Below are positions 41,754-50,829 of a DNA stretch of 64,000 nt, piece after piece (the first letter of the stretch is position 1; each line of letters starts with the position of its first letter). Source of the stretch: Clostridia bacterium (GTDB lineage Bacteria; Bacillota; Clostridia; Christensenellales; Borkfalkiaceae). Position numbers and translations under genes: made by a program. The stretch is taken from NCBI GenBank assembly GCA_017502525.1, contig JAFVUV010000003.1:146214-210213 (forward strand). The letters run 5' to 3'. Under the pieces are notes generated by a model that was not told the DNA's origin, searched no databases, and was given only the letters and a program-made list of their open reading frames with translations.

Positions 41754-41768
41754 GCGCAATATAGCGTA

Positions 41769-41978
41769 CTATTTTGCTTTGCCATATCTCTTGTTGAACT
41801 TGTCAACACGGCCGCCGGTATCAACCAACTTTTGTTTACCCGTAAAGAAAGGATGACATTTGCTGCAGATATCAACTTTAATAACGTCTCCCTTTTTCGT
41901 GGAACCGGTCTTAAAAGTTTCGCCACAAGCACAAACTACCGTTACTTCATGATAATCCGGATGTATAGCTTCTTTCAT
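41769..41978 (-). CDS. rpmE: Ribosomal protein bL31, zinc-binding form
   Basis: 69 residues. The zinc ligands CACG and CSKC are present, so this is the C-plus form made under zinc sufficiency. Family motifs are [67 protein letters not shown] precedes the ATG. It has its own strong promoter and is first in the rpmE-prmC-prfA unit seen across Firmicutes. Confidence 0.98.
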   Translation of the reverse strand: MKEAIHPDYHEVTVVCACGETFKTGSTKKGDVIKVDICSKCHPFFTGKQKLVDTGGRVDKFNKRYGKAK

Positions 41979-42008
41979 AACACACCTCTTTTTGTAATTT
42001 ACTCAGTC

Positions 42009-42037
42009 ATTATATTATATTTTTCAAATATAGTCAA
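42009..42037 (-). promoter_or_regulatory. Promoter of rpmE
   Basis: Minus-strand TTGACT, 17 bp, TATAAT, followed by a leader of about 25 nt. Confidence 0.88.
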
Positions 42038-42103
42038 CTATAAATACGCTTTAATTTAAAAAAAACAAAAACTTTTAATTATATTTTTACGAGAATAATT
42101 TGC

Positions 42104-42132
42104 TTGATTTTTTTTACGTTTTGTAATATAAT
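42104..42132 (+). promoter_or_regulatory. Promoter of the MDR dehydrogenase-like gene
   Basis: TTGATT, 17 bp, TATAAT. The in-frame start at 42104 lies in the -35 box, confirming the later ATG at 42164 as the start. Confidence 0.85.
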
Positions 42133-42163
42133 GTATAAAATTTCTACTTTTTTTGGAGATACT

Positions 42164-43180
42164 ATGAAAGGCTGGAAAATTATTAAACCTTTTTTGCTTA
42201 AAGAAAGTGAATCTAACGAAACAGTTGATTCAACTTCTATTTCAAAGGTTAAAATAACTAAAGCTTTAATAACTTTATCTGACGTTTTGCGTTATTCTGA
42301 TGAGCTTGACGGTGAATCCGTTATATTAGGCAATTCAGGAATCGGCGTTATTAGTGAGACAGACGCGAACCTTTTTGGTTTAGAAAAAGGTCAACGCGTA
42401 TATATTGAACCTATCGTTACTTGTGGAACGTGTGAAAATTGTAAGAAAGGCGACGATTCACATTGCACAGAACTTAAGCGCGCAGGCATTGATTTTGACG
42501 GGTTTTTATGCGATTTTGCTACAGTTAAGGCTGAAAATCTGTTTGCACTACCCGATAGCGTAGCTGACTTTAACGCATTGTTTTTAGACCAAATATCACT
42601 AGCCATTTCTGTTGTTGACAAATTAAAGATACAAAAAGGTGATTACGTTGCAATAGTCGGTGCAAATAATTTCGGCAATATTTTAGCACAGCTACTTATT
42701 TATTACCAAGCAGTACCGATTGTCGTTACTAACAATTTAGAAGATTATAAAATTGCCAAAGATTCTGGAATATATTACGTTTTAGGGCCCGACGATAACT
42801 GGCAAAAAGAAGTTGCAAATATAACTAGCGCTCGTATGACTAAAAACGTTGTTTATATTTCCGATTGCGATATTCCCACCACGAAAGCCTTTGCCCTTGC
42901 ATCTTTTAATGCTGGTATTGCTTATACGGGTGTTTCTAATAAAAATAATTCGGTGTCGTTCGCTCAAGCAATTAAAAAACAATTAAAGATTTATTTTATA
43001 AATAATAAACACGGCAACACGGCGGCAAGTATCAACCTAATCGCAAATAAAGCAATTAACCTTTCTAATTTAAAACTTGACACAGCACCTTATGATAAAG
43101 TACCTGAAGTTTTACAAAATATGCAAAAAACACTTGAAGAGAAAGGTAAAATTTACGAAACTGTTATTGATTTAGTTTAG
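42164..43180 (+). CDS. Medium-chain dehydrogenase-like protein with degenerate catalytic zinc site
   Basis: 338 residues with the layout of zinc alcohol dehydrogenases: a GroES-like N-terminal domain and a Rossmann domain (GDYVAIVGANNFGNILAQLLI). The structural-zinc cysteines C87, C90, C93 and C101 are intact. The catalytic-zinc ligands are not: the position of Cys in GICGTDL reads ITLSD (T37), and the GHE motif reads GNS (N57, S58). The Rossmann glycine motif is also altered (GANNFG instead of GxGxxG). It is therefore probably not a zinc alcohol dehydrogenase; it could be a pseudoenzyme or use another chemistry. GGAG lies 6 nt before the ATG. It is a single-gene unit between promoter and terminator. 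Substrate unknown. Confidence 0.8.
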   Translation: MKGWKIIKPFLLKESESNETVDSTSISKVKITKALITLSDVLRYSDELDGESVILGNSGIGVISETDANLFGLEKGQRVYIEPIVTCGTCENCKKGDDSHCTELKRAGIDFDGFLCDFATVKAENLFALPDSVADFNALFLDQISLAISVVDKLKIQKGDYVAIVGANNFGNILAQLLIYYQAVPIVVTNNLEDYKIAKDSGIYYVLGPDDNWQKEVANITSARMTKNVVYISDCDIPTTKAFALASFNAGIAYTGVSNKNNSVSFAQAIKKQLKIYFINNKHGNTAASINLIANKAINLSNLKLDTAPYDKVPEVLQNMQKTLEEKGKIYETVIDLV

Positions 43181-43201
43181 TATATATATTGATTATACGA
43201 T

Positions 43202-43232
43202 AAAAGACGGGATAAATTTCCCGTCTTTTTCG
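43202..43232. terminator. Bidirectional terminator between the dehydrogenase-like gene and spoVM
   Basis: AAAAGACGGGA pairs with TCCCGTCTTTT around TAAATT, with Ts following on both strands. Confidence 0.9.
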
Positions 43233-43242
43233 TTTTAAGCTA

Positions 43243-43323
43243 TTATCGTTGTTCTTTTTTGCAGAAAAAAAGTTTTAACAATTTACGTATTATCATTGGC
43301 GGTTTAATGCAACATATTTTCAT
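43243..43323 (-). CDS. spoVM: Probable SpoVM-like peptide, 26 aa
   Basis: A tiny gene on the minus strand, 57 nt after rpe, with a near-ideal AGGTGG before its ATG. It encodes exactly 26 residues, the length of Bacillus SpoVM. It begins MKICCIKPP, matching SpoVM at M1, K2, I6, K7 and P9; Pro9 is known to be needed for curvature sensing. The rest is a short basic, hydrophobic stretch (IIRKLLKLFFCKK) able to form an amphipathic helix. In Bacillus the order is rpe-thiN-spoVM, and here it directly follows rpe (no thiN). SpoVM marks the forespore membrane and anchors the coat ATPase SpoIVA. The sequence differs at most other positions and three cysteines are unusual, so the identification is probable rather than certain. 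Confidence 0.65.
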   Translation of the reverse strand: MKICCIKPPMIIRKLLKLFFCKKEQR

Positions 43324-43380
43324 AGATTCCACCTCTCGATATATTATATGTTGAATAAACTTAAATTTGCCAAATAAAAC

Positions 43381-44037
43381 TTAAATTTCGCGTAATTCTT
43401 GTATTATTTTTGCCCTATCAGGTTCGTTAAATACTGTACTACCTGCAACTATTACGTTCGCGCCAGCATCTTTTACTAATTTTACGTTATCTTTCGTGAT
43501 TCCGCCGTCAATTTCAATATCAATATCCTTACCCGACTTTTCAACGAGTTTTGCTACTTGTTGAATTTTTGGTAAAACGTCAGGAATAAACTTTTGTCCA
43601 CCAAATCCGGGGAAAACACTCATAAGTAATATCATATCACACAATTCAATTACGTCTGCAATTTTATCAACACTTGTATCGGGATTGATTACCACACCAC
43701 ATTTTACGCCTAAAGCTTTTATTTCTTCTAAAGTTTGTTTCAATCTATCTCCGCACGCTTCTTGATGCACTGTAATTATATCAGCACCCGCTTCTGCAAA
43801 TTGTTTAATATAATTCCACGGATTTACTATCATAAGATGCGCATCAAATACAGCTTTTGAATATGGTCTTACTTCCTTAATCATCTTAGGACCGAACGAA
43901 ATGTTTTTAACAAAACTGCCGTCCATGACGTCAAGGTGAATTACGTCTGCTCCCGCGGTAGTAATATCACGTATTTCCGAGCCAAGTTTCGCAAAGTCTG
44001 CCGACAAAATTGATGGTGCAATTTTAATTTTTTTCAT
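43381..44037 (-). CDS. rpe: Ribulose-phosphate 3-epimerase
   Basis: Interconverts ribulose 5-phosphate and xylulose 5-phosphate in the pentose phosphate pathway. A TIM barrel of 218 residues with metal ligands in IHLDVMDG and FDAHLMI, then LMSVFPGFGGQKF, the acid in DIEIDGGI and the phosphate loop ANVIVAGSTVF. The length is normal and all signatures are present. It overlaps the rsgA 3' end by 14 nt and is followed by the SpoVM-like peptide. Confidence 0.97.
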   Translation of the reverse strand: MKKIKIAPSILSADFAKLGSEIRDITTAGADVIHLDVMDGSFVKNISFGPKMIKEVRPYSKAVFDAHLMIVNPWNYIKQFAEAGADIITVHQEACGDRLKQTLEEIKALGVKCGVVINPDTSVDKIADVIELCDMILLMSVFPGFGGQKFIPDVLPKIQQVAKLVEKSGKDIDIEIDGGITKDNVKLVKDAGANVIVAGSTVFNEPDRAKIIQELREI

Positions 44038-44875
44038 AAATATTTCTCCTTTTTAATATATCGTTATATATTTCAACGTATCTTTCGTAACGTTTTTTTG
44101 ATAATTTTCCTGTATTTACCAGTTCTTTAACCTTACAATTAGGTTCGTTTATATGAGAGCAACCTCTAAATTTACACTCGTGAGAAACTTCAAAATATTC
44201 AGGATAACACTCTGGTAACTCGTCAATTTCCACCATAGCATCTATCACTGCAAACCCAGGCGTGTCTACTAGTTTAATATTTTGGTACTCAAATATTTCC
44301 GAACGCGTTGTAGTATGTTTTCCCCTTTGAATTTTATCGCTAAGTTCCCCAACTTTTAAGTCCAAATTAAACATAGCGTTAACTAACGAAGTTTTTCCGA
44401 CTGCACTTTGCCCAGCAAGTACTGTTAATTTGCTTTTTAATTTATCCTTAAGTTCGCTAATTCCCGATAAAGTTTTAGTGCTAATTTGCAAAATTTCAAC
44501 ACCTAAGCACCCATATTCAGCTGTAATTTGGTTAATAAAATCATTGTCAACGTCAGATTTGTTGGCAACAATAATAAATTCCACACCTTCTTTTACCGCA
44601 TTTAAATATAGTTTATCCAATACGAAAAAATCAGGCTTGGGTTCGGGCGATACGACGGCAACTATTAACTCAATATTTGCAACGCTTGGACGGATAAAGC
44701 GGTTTTGTCTTTGTAAAACTTTTACTATTGTTTTGTTTTCAAACTCAACAAAATCGCCAACTAATATACCGTCACCTTGTTTTTTTATTAAACCACGCGC
44801 ACCGCACTTAATTAATTTATCATCGTATTTTACCGAGTAACTATCGGTATGAACTTTATAAATTTGCCCTTTCAA
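44024..44875 (-). CDS. rsgA: Ribosome small-subunit-dependent GTPase RsgA
   Basis: Circularly permuted GTPase that checks late 30S maturation. An N-terminal OB domain (about residues 1-65) precedes G-motifs in permuted order: NKSD (G4) before GQSAVGKTSLVNAMF (G1) and DTPGF (G3). The C-terminal zinc knuckle has Cys and His in HECKFRGCSHINEPNCKV. 283 residues is typical. Translation starts at a TTG (44875) with AAGGAAG 6 nt upstream. In Bacillus and most Clostridia the prpC-prkC phosphatase and kinase pair lies between rlmN and rsgA; here rlmN is only 12 nt upstream. Confidence 0.95.
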   Translation of the reverse strand: MKGQIYKVHTDSYSVKYDDKLIKCGARGLIKKQGDGILVGDFVEFENKTIVKVLQRQNRFIRPSVANIELIVAVVSPEPKPDFFVLDKLYLNAVKEGVEFIIVANKSDVDNDFINQITAEYGCLGVEILQISTKTLSGISELKDKLKSKLTVLAGQSAVGKTSLVNAMFNLDLKVGELSDKIQRGKHTTTRSEIFEYQNIKLVDTPGFAVIDAMVEIDELPECYPEYFEVSHECKFRGCSHINEPNCKVKELVNTGKLSKKRYERYVEIYNDILKRRNIYEKN

Positions 44876-44886
44876 ATTTTTCTTCC

Positions 44887-45942
44887 TTATTCTTTAGTTT
44901 GGTCTAAATAACGTTGGCGCAATTGACCACAAGCGCCATCAATATCTTCCCCCATACGTCTTCGCAAGGTTGAAGATAAACCGCCTTTTTCTAAAAGTCC
45001 TAAAAATCTATACGCTTCTTTATCGGTTGCGCTTTTCAGTTCGTTTTCCTTTACTTCGTTAAGTCTAATTAAATTAACGTGACAAGGTCTACCTTTAAGC
45101 AATGAAATTAACTTGTTGGCGTGTCTTTCCGTATCATTATTGCCTTTAATTAGTACGTATTCAAAGATATATCTTCTGCCAGTTTTTTCAAAGTAATATG
45201 CGCAAGCATCTAAAATCTCTTTAATTTTATACGCTTTAGCGACGGGCATAATTAATTGCCTTTCTTCGTCGAACGGCGAGTGCAAAGAAACGGTTAAGTT
45301 AACCGTGATATCTTCATCGGCAAGTTCACGCATTTTATGTGGCAATCCGGAAGTAGATAAGCTGATATTTCTCGGACTAATATTTATTCCATTTTTATCA
45401 GAAACTAATCTTAAAAAACCGACTGTATTATCATAATTATCAAGCGGTTCACCACTTCCCATCAAAACAATATTAATAATTTTGCGTTTATCGCCAATTC
45501 CTCCACATAAATATCTATTAACGGCAATTACTTCACCTAAAATTTCGCCACTAGTCAAATTCCTGACAAGACCATTGAGACCTGATGCACAAAATGCACA
45601 ACCCATCCTACAGCCAACTTGCGTAGAAACACAAAGTGTGTACCCATATTTGTATTTCATCAACACGCCCTCAATCACGTTGCCATCGTTAAGCAAAAAT
45701 AAAAATTTTTCAGTTCCGTCAACGGATTTTAGCGATTTAATAATAGATACCGATTGAGCATCGTAATGTTCAGCTAAACTATCCCTAAAATTTTTAGATA
45801 ATTCAGTCATTTCAGAAAAATTTAATCCCAAATGCAAGGCCTTAAATATTTGCCCCGCACGGTAACTTTTTTCCCCTAACTCAACTACTAGATTTTTAAG
45901 TTGTTCAAACTCGTAATTTAATAAACAATCTTTCAAATTCAA
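44887..45942 (-). CDS. rlmN: Dual-specificity 23S rRNA/tRNA adenine-C2 methyltransferase RlmN
   Basis: Radical-SAM enzyme that methylates A2503 of 23S rRNA and A37 of some tRNAs. An N-terminal HhH-like domain (KSYRAGQIFKALH) is followed by CVSTQVGCRMGCAFCASG, the CxxxCxxC cluster motif, then MGSGEPLDNYDN, SLHSP and the catalytic C-terminal cysteine in RRRMGEDIDGACGQLR. 351 residues is standard. The start is a TTG at 45942 that overlaps the rsmB stop, with AAGAGAG upstream. Confidence 0.96.
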   Translation of the reverse strand: MNLKDCLLNYEFEQLKNLVVELGEKSYRAGQIFKALHLGLNFSEMTELSKNFRDSLAEHYDAQSVSIIKSLKSVDGTEKFLFLLNDGNVIEGVLMKYKYGYTLCVSTQVGCRMGCAFCASGLNGLVRNLTSGEILGEVIAVNRYLCGGIGDKRKIINIVLMGSGEPLDNYDNTVGFLRLVSDKNGINISPRNISLSTSGLPHKMRELADEDITVNLTVSLHSPFDEERQLIMPVAKAYKIKEILDACAYYFEKTGRRYIFEYVLIKGNNDTERHANKLISLLKGRPCHVNLIRLNEVKENELKSATDKEAYRFLGLLEKGGLSSTLRRRMGEDIDGACGQLRQRYLDQTKE

Positions 45943-47183
45943 TTCACTCTCTTTAATTTTGCGACGTAAAAGCCTAATCCCCCTGAAATATCAGGCAAAA
46001 AAGAACAAGTTCCATTTACGTTTTCGTGTGGTAAAACACTGTTAATTTTGCAAATTTCATAATTAACGTTTTTATTTAGAAAATTAGCAACAATATTATA
46101 ATTTTCATCAGGCAAAATCGAACAAGTCGAATAATACAAGTATCCACCTACTTTTACATATTTTGATACAGTGTCTAATATTGTAATTTGTTCGTTATTT
46201 AACTCGGTTATATTTTGTTCTGTACGATTTAGTTTTATATCGGGATTATCGTTTACAACACCTAAACCACTGCATGGTGCATCACACAAAACAGCGTCAA
46301 ATTTTTGCTCGTATTCAGAATAATAAATTTTGGCGTTCTTTTGTTCTTCAAAAATATTACTTCGTTTCATACGGGTTTTATATGCCGTTATCAACTCAAC
46401 TCTATGCTCATGCAATTCCCACGAAGTAACCCTAGAACATTTATAAGATAACCTTACACTCTTGCCTCCAGGAGCAGAGCAACAATCAAGCAAACTTTCA
46501 CAAGGATCCACTAAATCGCAAATAGCAACGGAACCAAGTGCTTGATAAGTGTAAATCCCTTTATCATAATCCTCGTTTCTTATAAAGTTTTTAACTGTAA
46601 AAACGTTATTAAATGAAGTATTATTATACTCAACCCCTTTTTCGGTCAAATACTTCTCGCCATCTACGCCATAAAAAACTAAGCAGTTATCGCAATATTC
46701 CGTGCCAATAATTTTTTCCGTTCTTGGAAAACCAAAACTTTCCACCAAACGTTTTACGGCAAATTCAGGATATGAATATTTTATAGATAAATACTTGATT
46801 TTATCGTTTGGAAGTTCAATTTTGGTATTTATAAACTTTCTTAAAAATGCATTTACAAAGCCAGCCGTTCCACCTTTACCCATTTTTTTAACAAGTTCAA
46901 CAGCGTTTTTAGTAACAGCATATTCTTTTTTACCCAAATATTTAATTGCATACATCGAAATTTTAAGTACCGTTCTTATTGCTAATTTTGGCGATTTCTC
47001 AGTTAACGCACTTAAATAGTAAGATAACTCAATATCCTTATCTAAAACACCGTAACAAGTTTTAATAGTTAATGCCCTATTTTTCTCTTCAATAAAAGTT
47101 GATGAAATAGCTTGCTTTATAAAACTTTTTTCACTATATACTTTAGTTAATATGGCGTAGCAATCGTAAAAATAATTTACCAT
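45939..47183 (-). CDS. rsmB: 16S rRNA m5C967 methyltransferase RsmB
   Basis: Methylates a cytosine in 16S rRNA. An N-terminal NusB-like RNA-binding domain covers about 1-125 (NRALTIKTCYGVLDKDIELSYYLSAL). The SAM domain follows, with LLDCCSAPGGKSVRL, CDAPCSGLGVV (one catalytic Cys) and YSTCSILPDEN (the second). 414 residues is somewhat short of the usual 430-450 but every motif is present. It lies directly after fmt and overlaps rlmN by four nucleotides (TTGA). Confidence 0.93.
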   Translation of the reverse strand: MVNYFYDCYAILTKVYSEKSFIKQAISSTFIEEKNRALTIKTCYGVLDKDIELSYYLSALTEKSPKLAIRTVLKISMYAIKYLGKKEYAVTKNAVELVKKMGKGGTAGFVNAFLRKFINTKIELPNDKIKYLSIKYSYPEFAVKRLVESFGFPRTEKIIGTEYCDNCLVFYGVDGEKYLTEKGVEYNNTSFNNVFTVKNFIRNEDYDKGIYTYQALGSVAICDLVDPCESLLDCCSAPGGKSVRLSYKCSRVTSWELHEHRVELITAYKTRMKRSNIFEEQKNAKIYYSEYEQKFDAVLCDAPCSGLGVVNDNPDIKLNRTEQNITELNNEQITILDTVSKYVKVGGYLYYSTCSILPDENYNIVANFLNKNVNYEICKINSVLPHENVNGTCSFLPDISGGLGFYVAKLKRVN

Positions 47184-48100
47184 TATTTTAATTCCTCGCC
47201 AACAATGAACCTATTTCCTAATAAGAAATCTTTTATTGCCATTTGTTTTCCACCCGATTTTTGCACTACCTCAAGCGATAAAGCGTTATTTCCACAAGCA
47301 ACAACTAAATTTTTATCAGCAACTAAAATTTCTCCAGGTTTTCCACTAGAATTAACAACTTTAGCTTGATAAATTTTAAAAGGCTGTCCTTCTAAAAGGC
47401 AATACGCAACTGGAGATGGATTAAAAGCTCTAATTTGATTGTAAATATTTACCGCATCGTTATTCCAGTCTATCTTTGCAAGTTCTTTAGTAATAATTTT
47501 ACTAAAAGACGCTTGTTCGTCGTTCTGTTTAATAAAACTTGCTTTGCCGTTTTCTATTAATTCAAGCGCTTCAATTATACTATCAGCGCCTAAATCCGAA
47601 AGTCTTTCAAAAAGTTGTCCGCAAGTTTCGTCACACTTTATTTCTAATGGTTTTTCAAGCAAAATATCCCCCGTATCAATGCCGATATCGGTTTTCATAA
47701 TGGTTATACCTGTAACCTTTTCGCCATTTAAAATAGCGTAATGAATAGGTGACGCGCCTCTATATTTAGGCAATAAAGATGCGTGTATATTTATAACGCC
47801 AAGTTTAGGGATATCTAAAATTTCTTGCGATAAAATTTGACCGAAAGCGCAAGTAATCATAATATCTGGTGCAAGATTAATCAAATCTTGTACCCCTTCA
47901 ACCCTAATTTTATCATATTGAAAAACGGGTATACCGTGAGATTGCGCAACCACTTTAACAGGCGGTGCAGTTAACACGCGTTTTCTTCCCACGGGTTTAT
48001 CTTTATTCGTAACTACACCAACCACTTCTCTACCGCTAGAAATAATTTTTTCTAATGGTAAAACGGCAAAATCAGGTGTTCCTAAATATACAATTCTCAA
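47183..48100 (-). CDS. fmt: Methionyl-tRNA formyltransferase
   Basis: Formylates initiator Met-tRNA using 10-formyl-THF. The N-terminal domain has RIVYLGTPDFAV, the loop VGRKRVLTAPPVK that reads the acceptor stem, and the catalytic INIHASLLPKYRGASPIHYAIL. The C-terminal OB-like domain ends the protein. 305 residues is typical. The start is a TTG at 48100 with AGGAG about 9 nt upstream. It sits two bases after def, the enzyme that later removes the formyl group, a universal pairing. Confidence 0.96.
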   Translation of the reverse strand: MRIVYLGTPDFAVLPLEKIISSGREVVGVVTNKDKPVGRKRVLTAPPVKVVAQSHGIPVFQYDKIRVEGVQDLINLAPDIMITCAFGQILSQEILDIPKLGVINIHASLLPKYRGASPIHYAILNGEKVTGITIMKTDIGIDTGDILLEKPLEIKCDETCGQLFERLSDLGADSIIEALELIENGKASFIKQNDEQASFSKIITKELAKIDWNNDAVNIYNQIRAFNPSPVAYCLLEGQPFKIYQAKVVNSSGKPGEILVADKNLVVACGNNALSLEVVQKSGGKQMAIKDFLLGNRFIVGEELK

Positions 48101-48102
48101 AC

Positions 48103-48555
48103 TTAATTCTCCTGCAATTCTTCAACTTTATCCACGTAAATAATTCCATCCAAGTGGTCGTTTTCGTGACAAAAAGCACGTGCCATAAGCCCTGAAGCCT
48201 TTACCGTGAAGGGTTTCCCAAATCTATCCTGAGCACTAACAATAACTTTATTAGGTCGCGTAACTATCCCATGTTTGCCTTTTACGGACAAACAACCTTC
48301 CTCGCCACGTTGAGAGCCTTTTTCACTAATAATTTTAGGATTGATACATTCAAAATAATTATCGTCAACCCAAACTATAAAAATTCTGCGCAATACTCCA
48401 ACTTGAGGAGCAGCAAGCCCGCATCCGTCAGCCTTAATTAGCGTTTGTTTCATATCATCTAAAAGCTCGTGTGTTTTAGGTCCAAAATCGGTAACTTCAA
48501 AACTTTTTTTTCTAAGCGTAGGGTCGCCTATTTGTAAAATATTTCTGATTGCCAT
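48103..48555 (-). CDS. def: Peptide deformylase
   Basis: Removes the N-formyl group from nascent proteins. 150 residues, the short type I form. Three motifs: GCGLAAPQVGV (GxGxAAxQ), EEGCLSVKG (the metal-binding Cys in EGCLS) and CHENDHLDG (HExDH). All metal ligands are present. AAGGAAG precedes the ATG. It lies between priA and fmt. Confidence 0.97.
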   Translation of the reverse strand: MAIRNILQIGDPTLRKKSFEVTDFGPKTHELLDDMKQTLIKADGCGLAAPQVGVLRRIFIVWVDDNYFECINPKIISEKGSQRGEEGCLSVKGKHGIVTRPNKVIVSAQDRFGKPFTVKASGLMARAFCHENDHLDGIIYVDKVEELQEN

Positions 48556-48573
48556 GTTAATCTTCCTTATTGT

Positions 48574-50769
48574 TTAAGTTAAATTGTTGGAATTTACTTC
48601 CATTGAAATAGTAACTAATCGCGATTTATACTTATCAGCGCCTGCAAATATTTCATCTAGAAGTTTTCTATCGTTTGCTGTAACGCGCATTAGTACTTGA
48701 TATCTAAATTTATTTTGTAGGCGTTTTAGTGGAGCTTTCATACATCCAAAAAATCGGAATTTATTTCTATTCAAGTTATAAATTAAAGTTAATTCGTCGT
48801 AAACAAATTTTGTAGTTTCTAATGCTTTTTCATCTATTTCGCTACTTATTAACACTCTAACCACATCCGTAAACGGCGGAAAAGCTGTAGCTTTTCTAAT
48901 TGATATTTCTTGTTTGAAAAAATTCAGGTAATCGTAATTTATTGCGTATCTTAAAACAGAATTATCGGGAGAATAAGTTTGCAAAACTACTTTCCCTGCT
49001 GATTCCGCCCTGCCACTTCTACCGGCAACTTGAGTTAAAAGTTGAAAGGTACGTTCTCCGCTTCGGTAATCGGAAAAATGTAAACTCATATCCGCATCAA
49101 GTATACCGACTAAAGTTACGTGTGGAAAGTCGTGCCCTTTAGCAATCATTTGTGTTCCAACTAAAATGTCTGCTTCTCTTTTTGAAAATTTATCTAAAAT
49201 TCCAAAATGCCCTTCTTTATTTTGAGTGGTATCTCTATCCATACGCAAAATTTTTGCTTGCGGATACAATTTTTGAAGTTCACTTACAACTTTTTCCGTC
49301 CCTGTTCCGCCATAACGAATAAATGGACTTCCACACTCTGTGCAAGCTGAAATCATCTTATATTTAGCACCGCAATAATGACACAGTAACGATTCATCTT
49401 CTTTGTGATAGGTTAAAGAAACGTCACACGATTGACATTTTTGAACGTGCCCACACTCAGTACAAATTACTGTTTTTGAATACCCTCTTTGATTTAAGAA
49501 AATAATAGCTTGATTGCCTTCATCTAAACACTCAGTAAGTTCCGCCTTCAATATTGAAGAAAACGGCGTATTGTTGCCACGTCTAATTTCCTTTCTCATA
49601 TCGGCAATTTCTACTGTAGGCAATGGTTTTTTGTTAATTCTATCAGGGAGTTCAATGAAATTATATTCTCCTTGCTCCGCTTTTAGAAAACTTTCAACCG
49701 AAGGCGTCGCACTGCCTAAAACTAATTTTGCGTCGTTTAGTTTTGTTCTGTATTCAGCAACGTCAATGGTAGAATATCTGGGTGCAGATTCACTAGTATA
49801 ACTACCATCGTGTTCTTCATCAATTATAACGAGTCCTAAATTTTCAACCGGAGCAAAAATTGCACTGCGCGCACCAATTGCTATGCGCGCCTGACCATTA
49901 CGTAACCTCCACCACTCGTCAAATCTTTCGCCAGCTGATAGTCCACTATGTAAAATTGCTGCGTCGTCTCCAAACCTTGAACGAAGTTGCTTTAACATTT
50001 GTGGTGTTAAGGCAATTTCGGGCACTAGCATTATCGCAGTTTTGCCTTTACAGATAGTTTTCTCTATCAAATCTAAATAAACCTCTGTTTTTCCACTACC
50101 GGTAACGCCAAATATAAGACTTGTAGTTTTTTCCGTATTTATAACACTATTAACTGCAAACGCTTGTTTGGGTGTTAAAACCACGTGTTTTCTTTCATCC
50201 GATAACTTTTTATAGGGTGAACGCAACTTCTTTTCGTTACTTATCTTTGCTAAATTTTTTGTAACGATAGAATTTACCGCGGAAGCTCCAAATTTTTCGG
50301 AAAGCATAGTAAATGAGCTTTTACCTTTCTCATTTAAATATTCAAGCAATTCCTTTTGTTTAACTGCAGTTTTTCTTAGACTATTTATAGTACTTTGTAT
50401 GTCGTTACAATTTAATTCAACGTATCTAACGAACTGTTCTTTTACTTTCCCCTTGCGCATTTCGGAAGGCAAAAACAATCTAAGCGCAGCAGCGCGCGTA
50501 ACGTAGCAAGTTTTACAAACGTAGTTCATTAGTTTTACCGATTCTTCAGTAAGCGCAGGCGTTTGTTCTATTAATTTTAATATAGGTTTAATTTTTTCCG
50601 GTGGATATTCGCTGTCGTTTTTTACGCCGATTACAATTCCTTCAATATTTTTCCTACCGAAAGGCACGACAACACGACTACCAATAGAAATTTGGCAGTC
50701 GCTAAAAGAATATTCAAAAATTTTATCAACCTCAGCATTGTTGATATCGACTATAACGTCAGCAAACAT
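48574..50769 (-). CDS. priA: Primosomal protein N' (replication restart helicase PriA)
   Basis: Superfamily 2 helicase that reloads the replisome at collapsed forks. An N-terminal DNA-binding domain (about 1-190) precedes Walker A FGVTGSGKTEVYL, DEEH motif IIDEEHDGSYTSE, a zinc-binding insertion with four CxxC pairs (CTECGHVQKCQSCD and CHYCGAKY, CTECG), and helicase motifs VGTQMIAKGHDFP and QVAGRSGRAE. 731 residues is normal. AGGT precedes the ATG. CoaBC, which usually separates rpoZ and priA, is absent here. Confidence 0.96.
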   Translation of the reverse strand: MFADVIVDINNAEVDKIFEYSFSDCQISIGSRVVVPFGRKNIEGIVIGVKNDSEYPPEKIKPILKLIEQTPALTEESVKLMNYVCKTCYVTRAAALRLFLPSEMRKGKVKEQFVRYVELNCNDIQSTINSLRKTAVKQKELLEYLNEKGKSSFTMLSEKFGASAVNSIVTKNLAKISNEKKLRSPYKKLSDERKHVVLTPKQAFAVNSVINTEKTTSLIFGVTGSGKTEVYLDLIEKTICKGKTAIMLVPEIALTPQMLKQLRSRFGDDAAILHSGLSAGERFDEWWRLRNGQARIAIGARSAIFAPVENLGLVIIDEEHDGSYTSESAPRYSTIDVAEYRTKLNDAKLVLGSATPSVESFLKAEQGEYNFIELPDRINKKPLPTVEIADMRKEIRRGNNTPFSSILKAELTECLDEGNQAIIFLNQRGYSKTVICTECGHVQKCQSCDVSLTYHKEDESLLCHYCGAKYKMISACTECGSPFIRYGGTGTEKVVSELQKLYPQAKILRMDRDTTQNKEGHFGILDKFSKREADILVGTQMIAKGHDFPHVTLVGILDADMSLHFSDYRSGERTFQLLTQVAGRSGRAESAGKVVLQTYSPDNSVLRYAINYDYLNFFKQEISIRKATAFPPFTDVVRVLISSEIDEKALETTKFVYDELTLIYNLNRNKFRFFGCMKAPLKRLQNKFRYQVLMRVTANDRKLLDEIFAGADKYKSRLVTISMEVNSNNLT

Positions 50770-50829
50770 CTTTTACCTATGAAAAACAAAATATGTCCAC
50801 CATATCAAGATGAACACATTTATATTGAT

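Noticed and set aside
44430..44840. 136-codon open frame opposite rsgA
   Set aside because: Antisense to the conserved GTPase core; no promoter or Shine-Dalgarno sequence.
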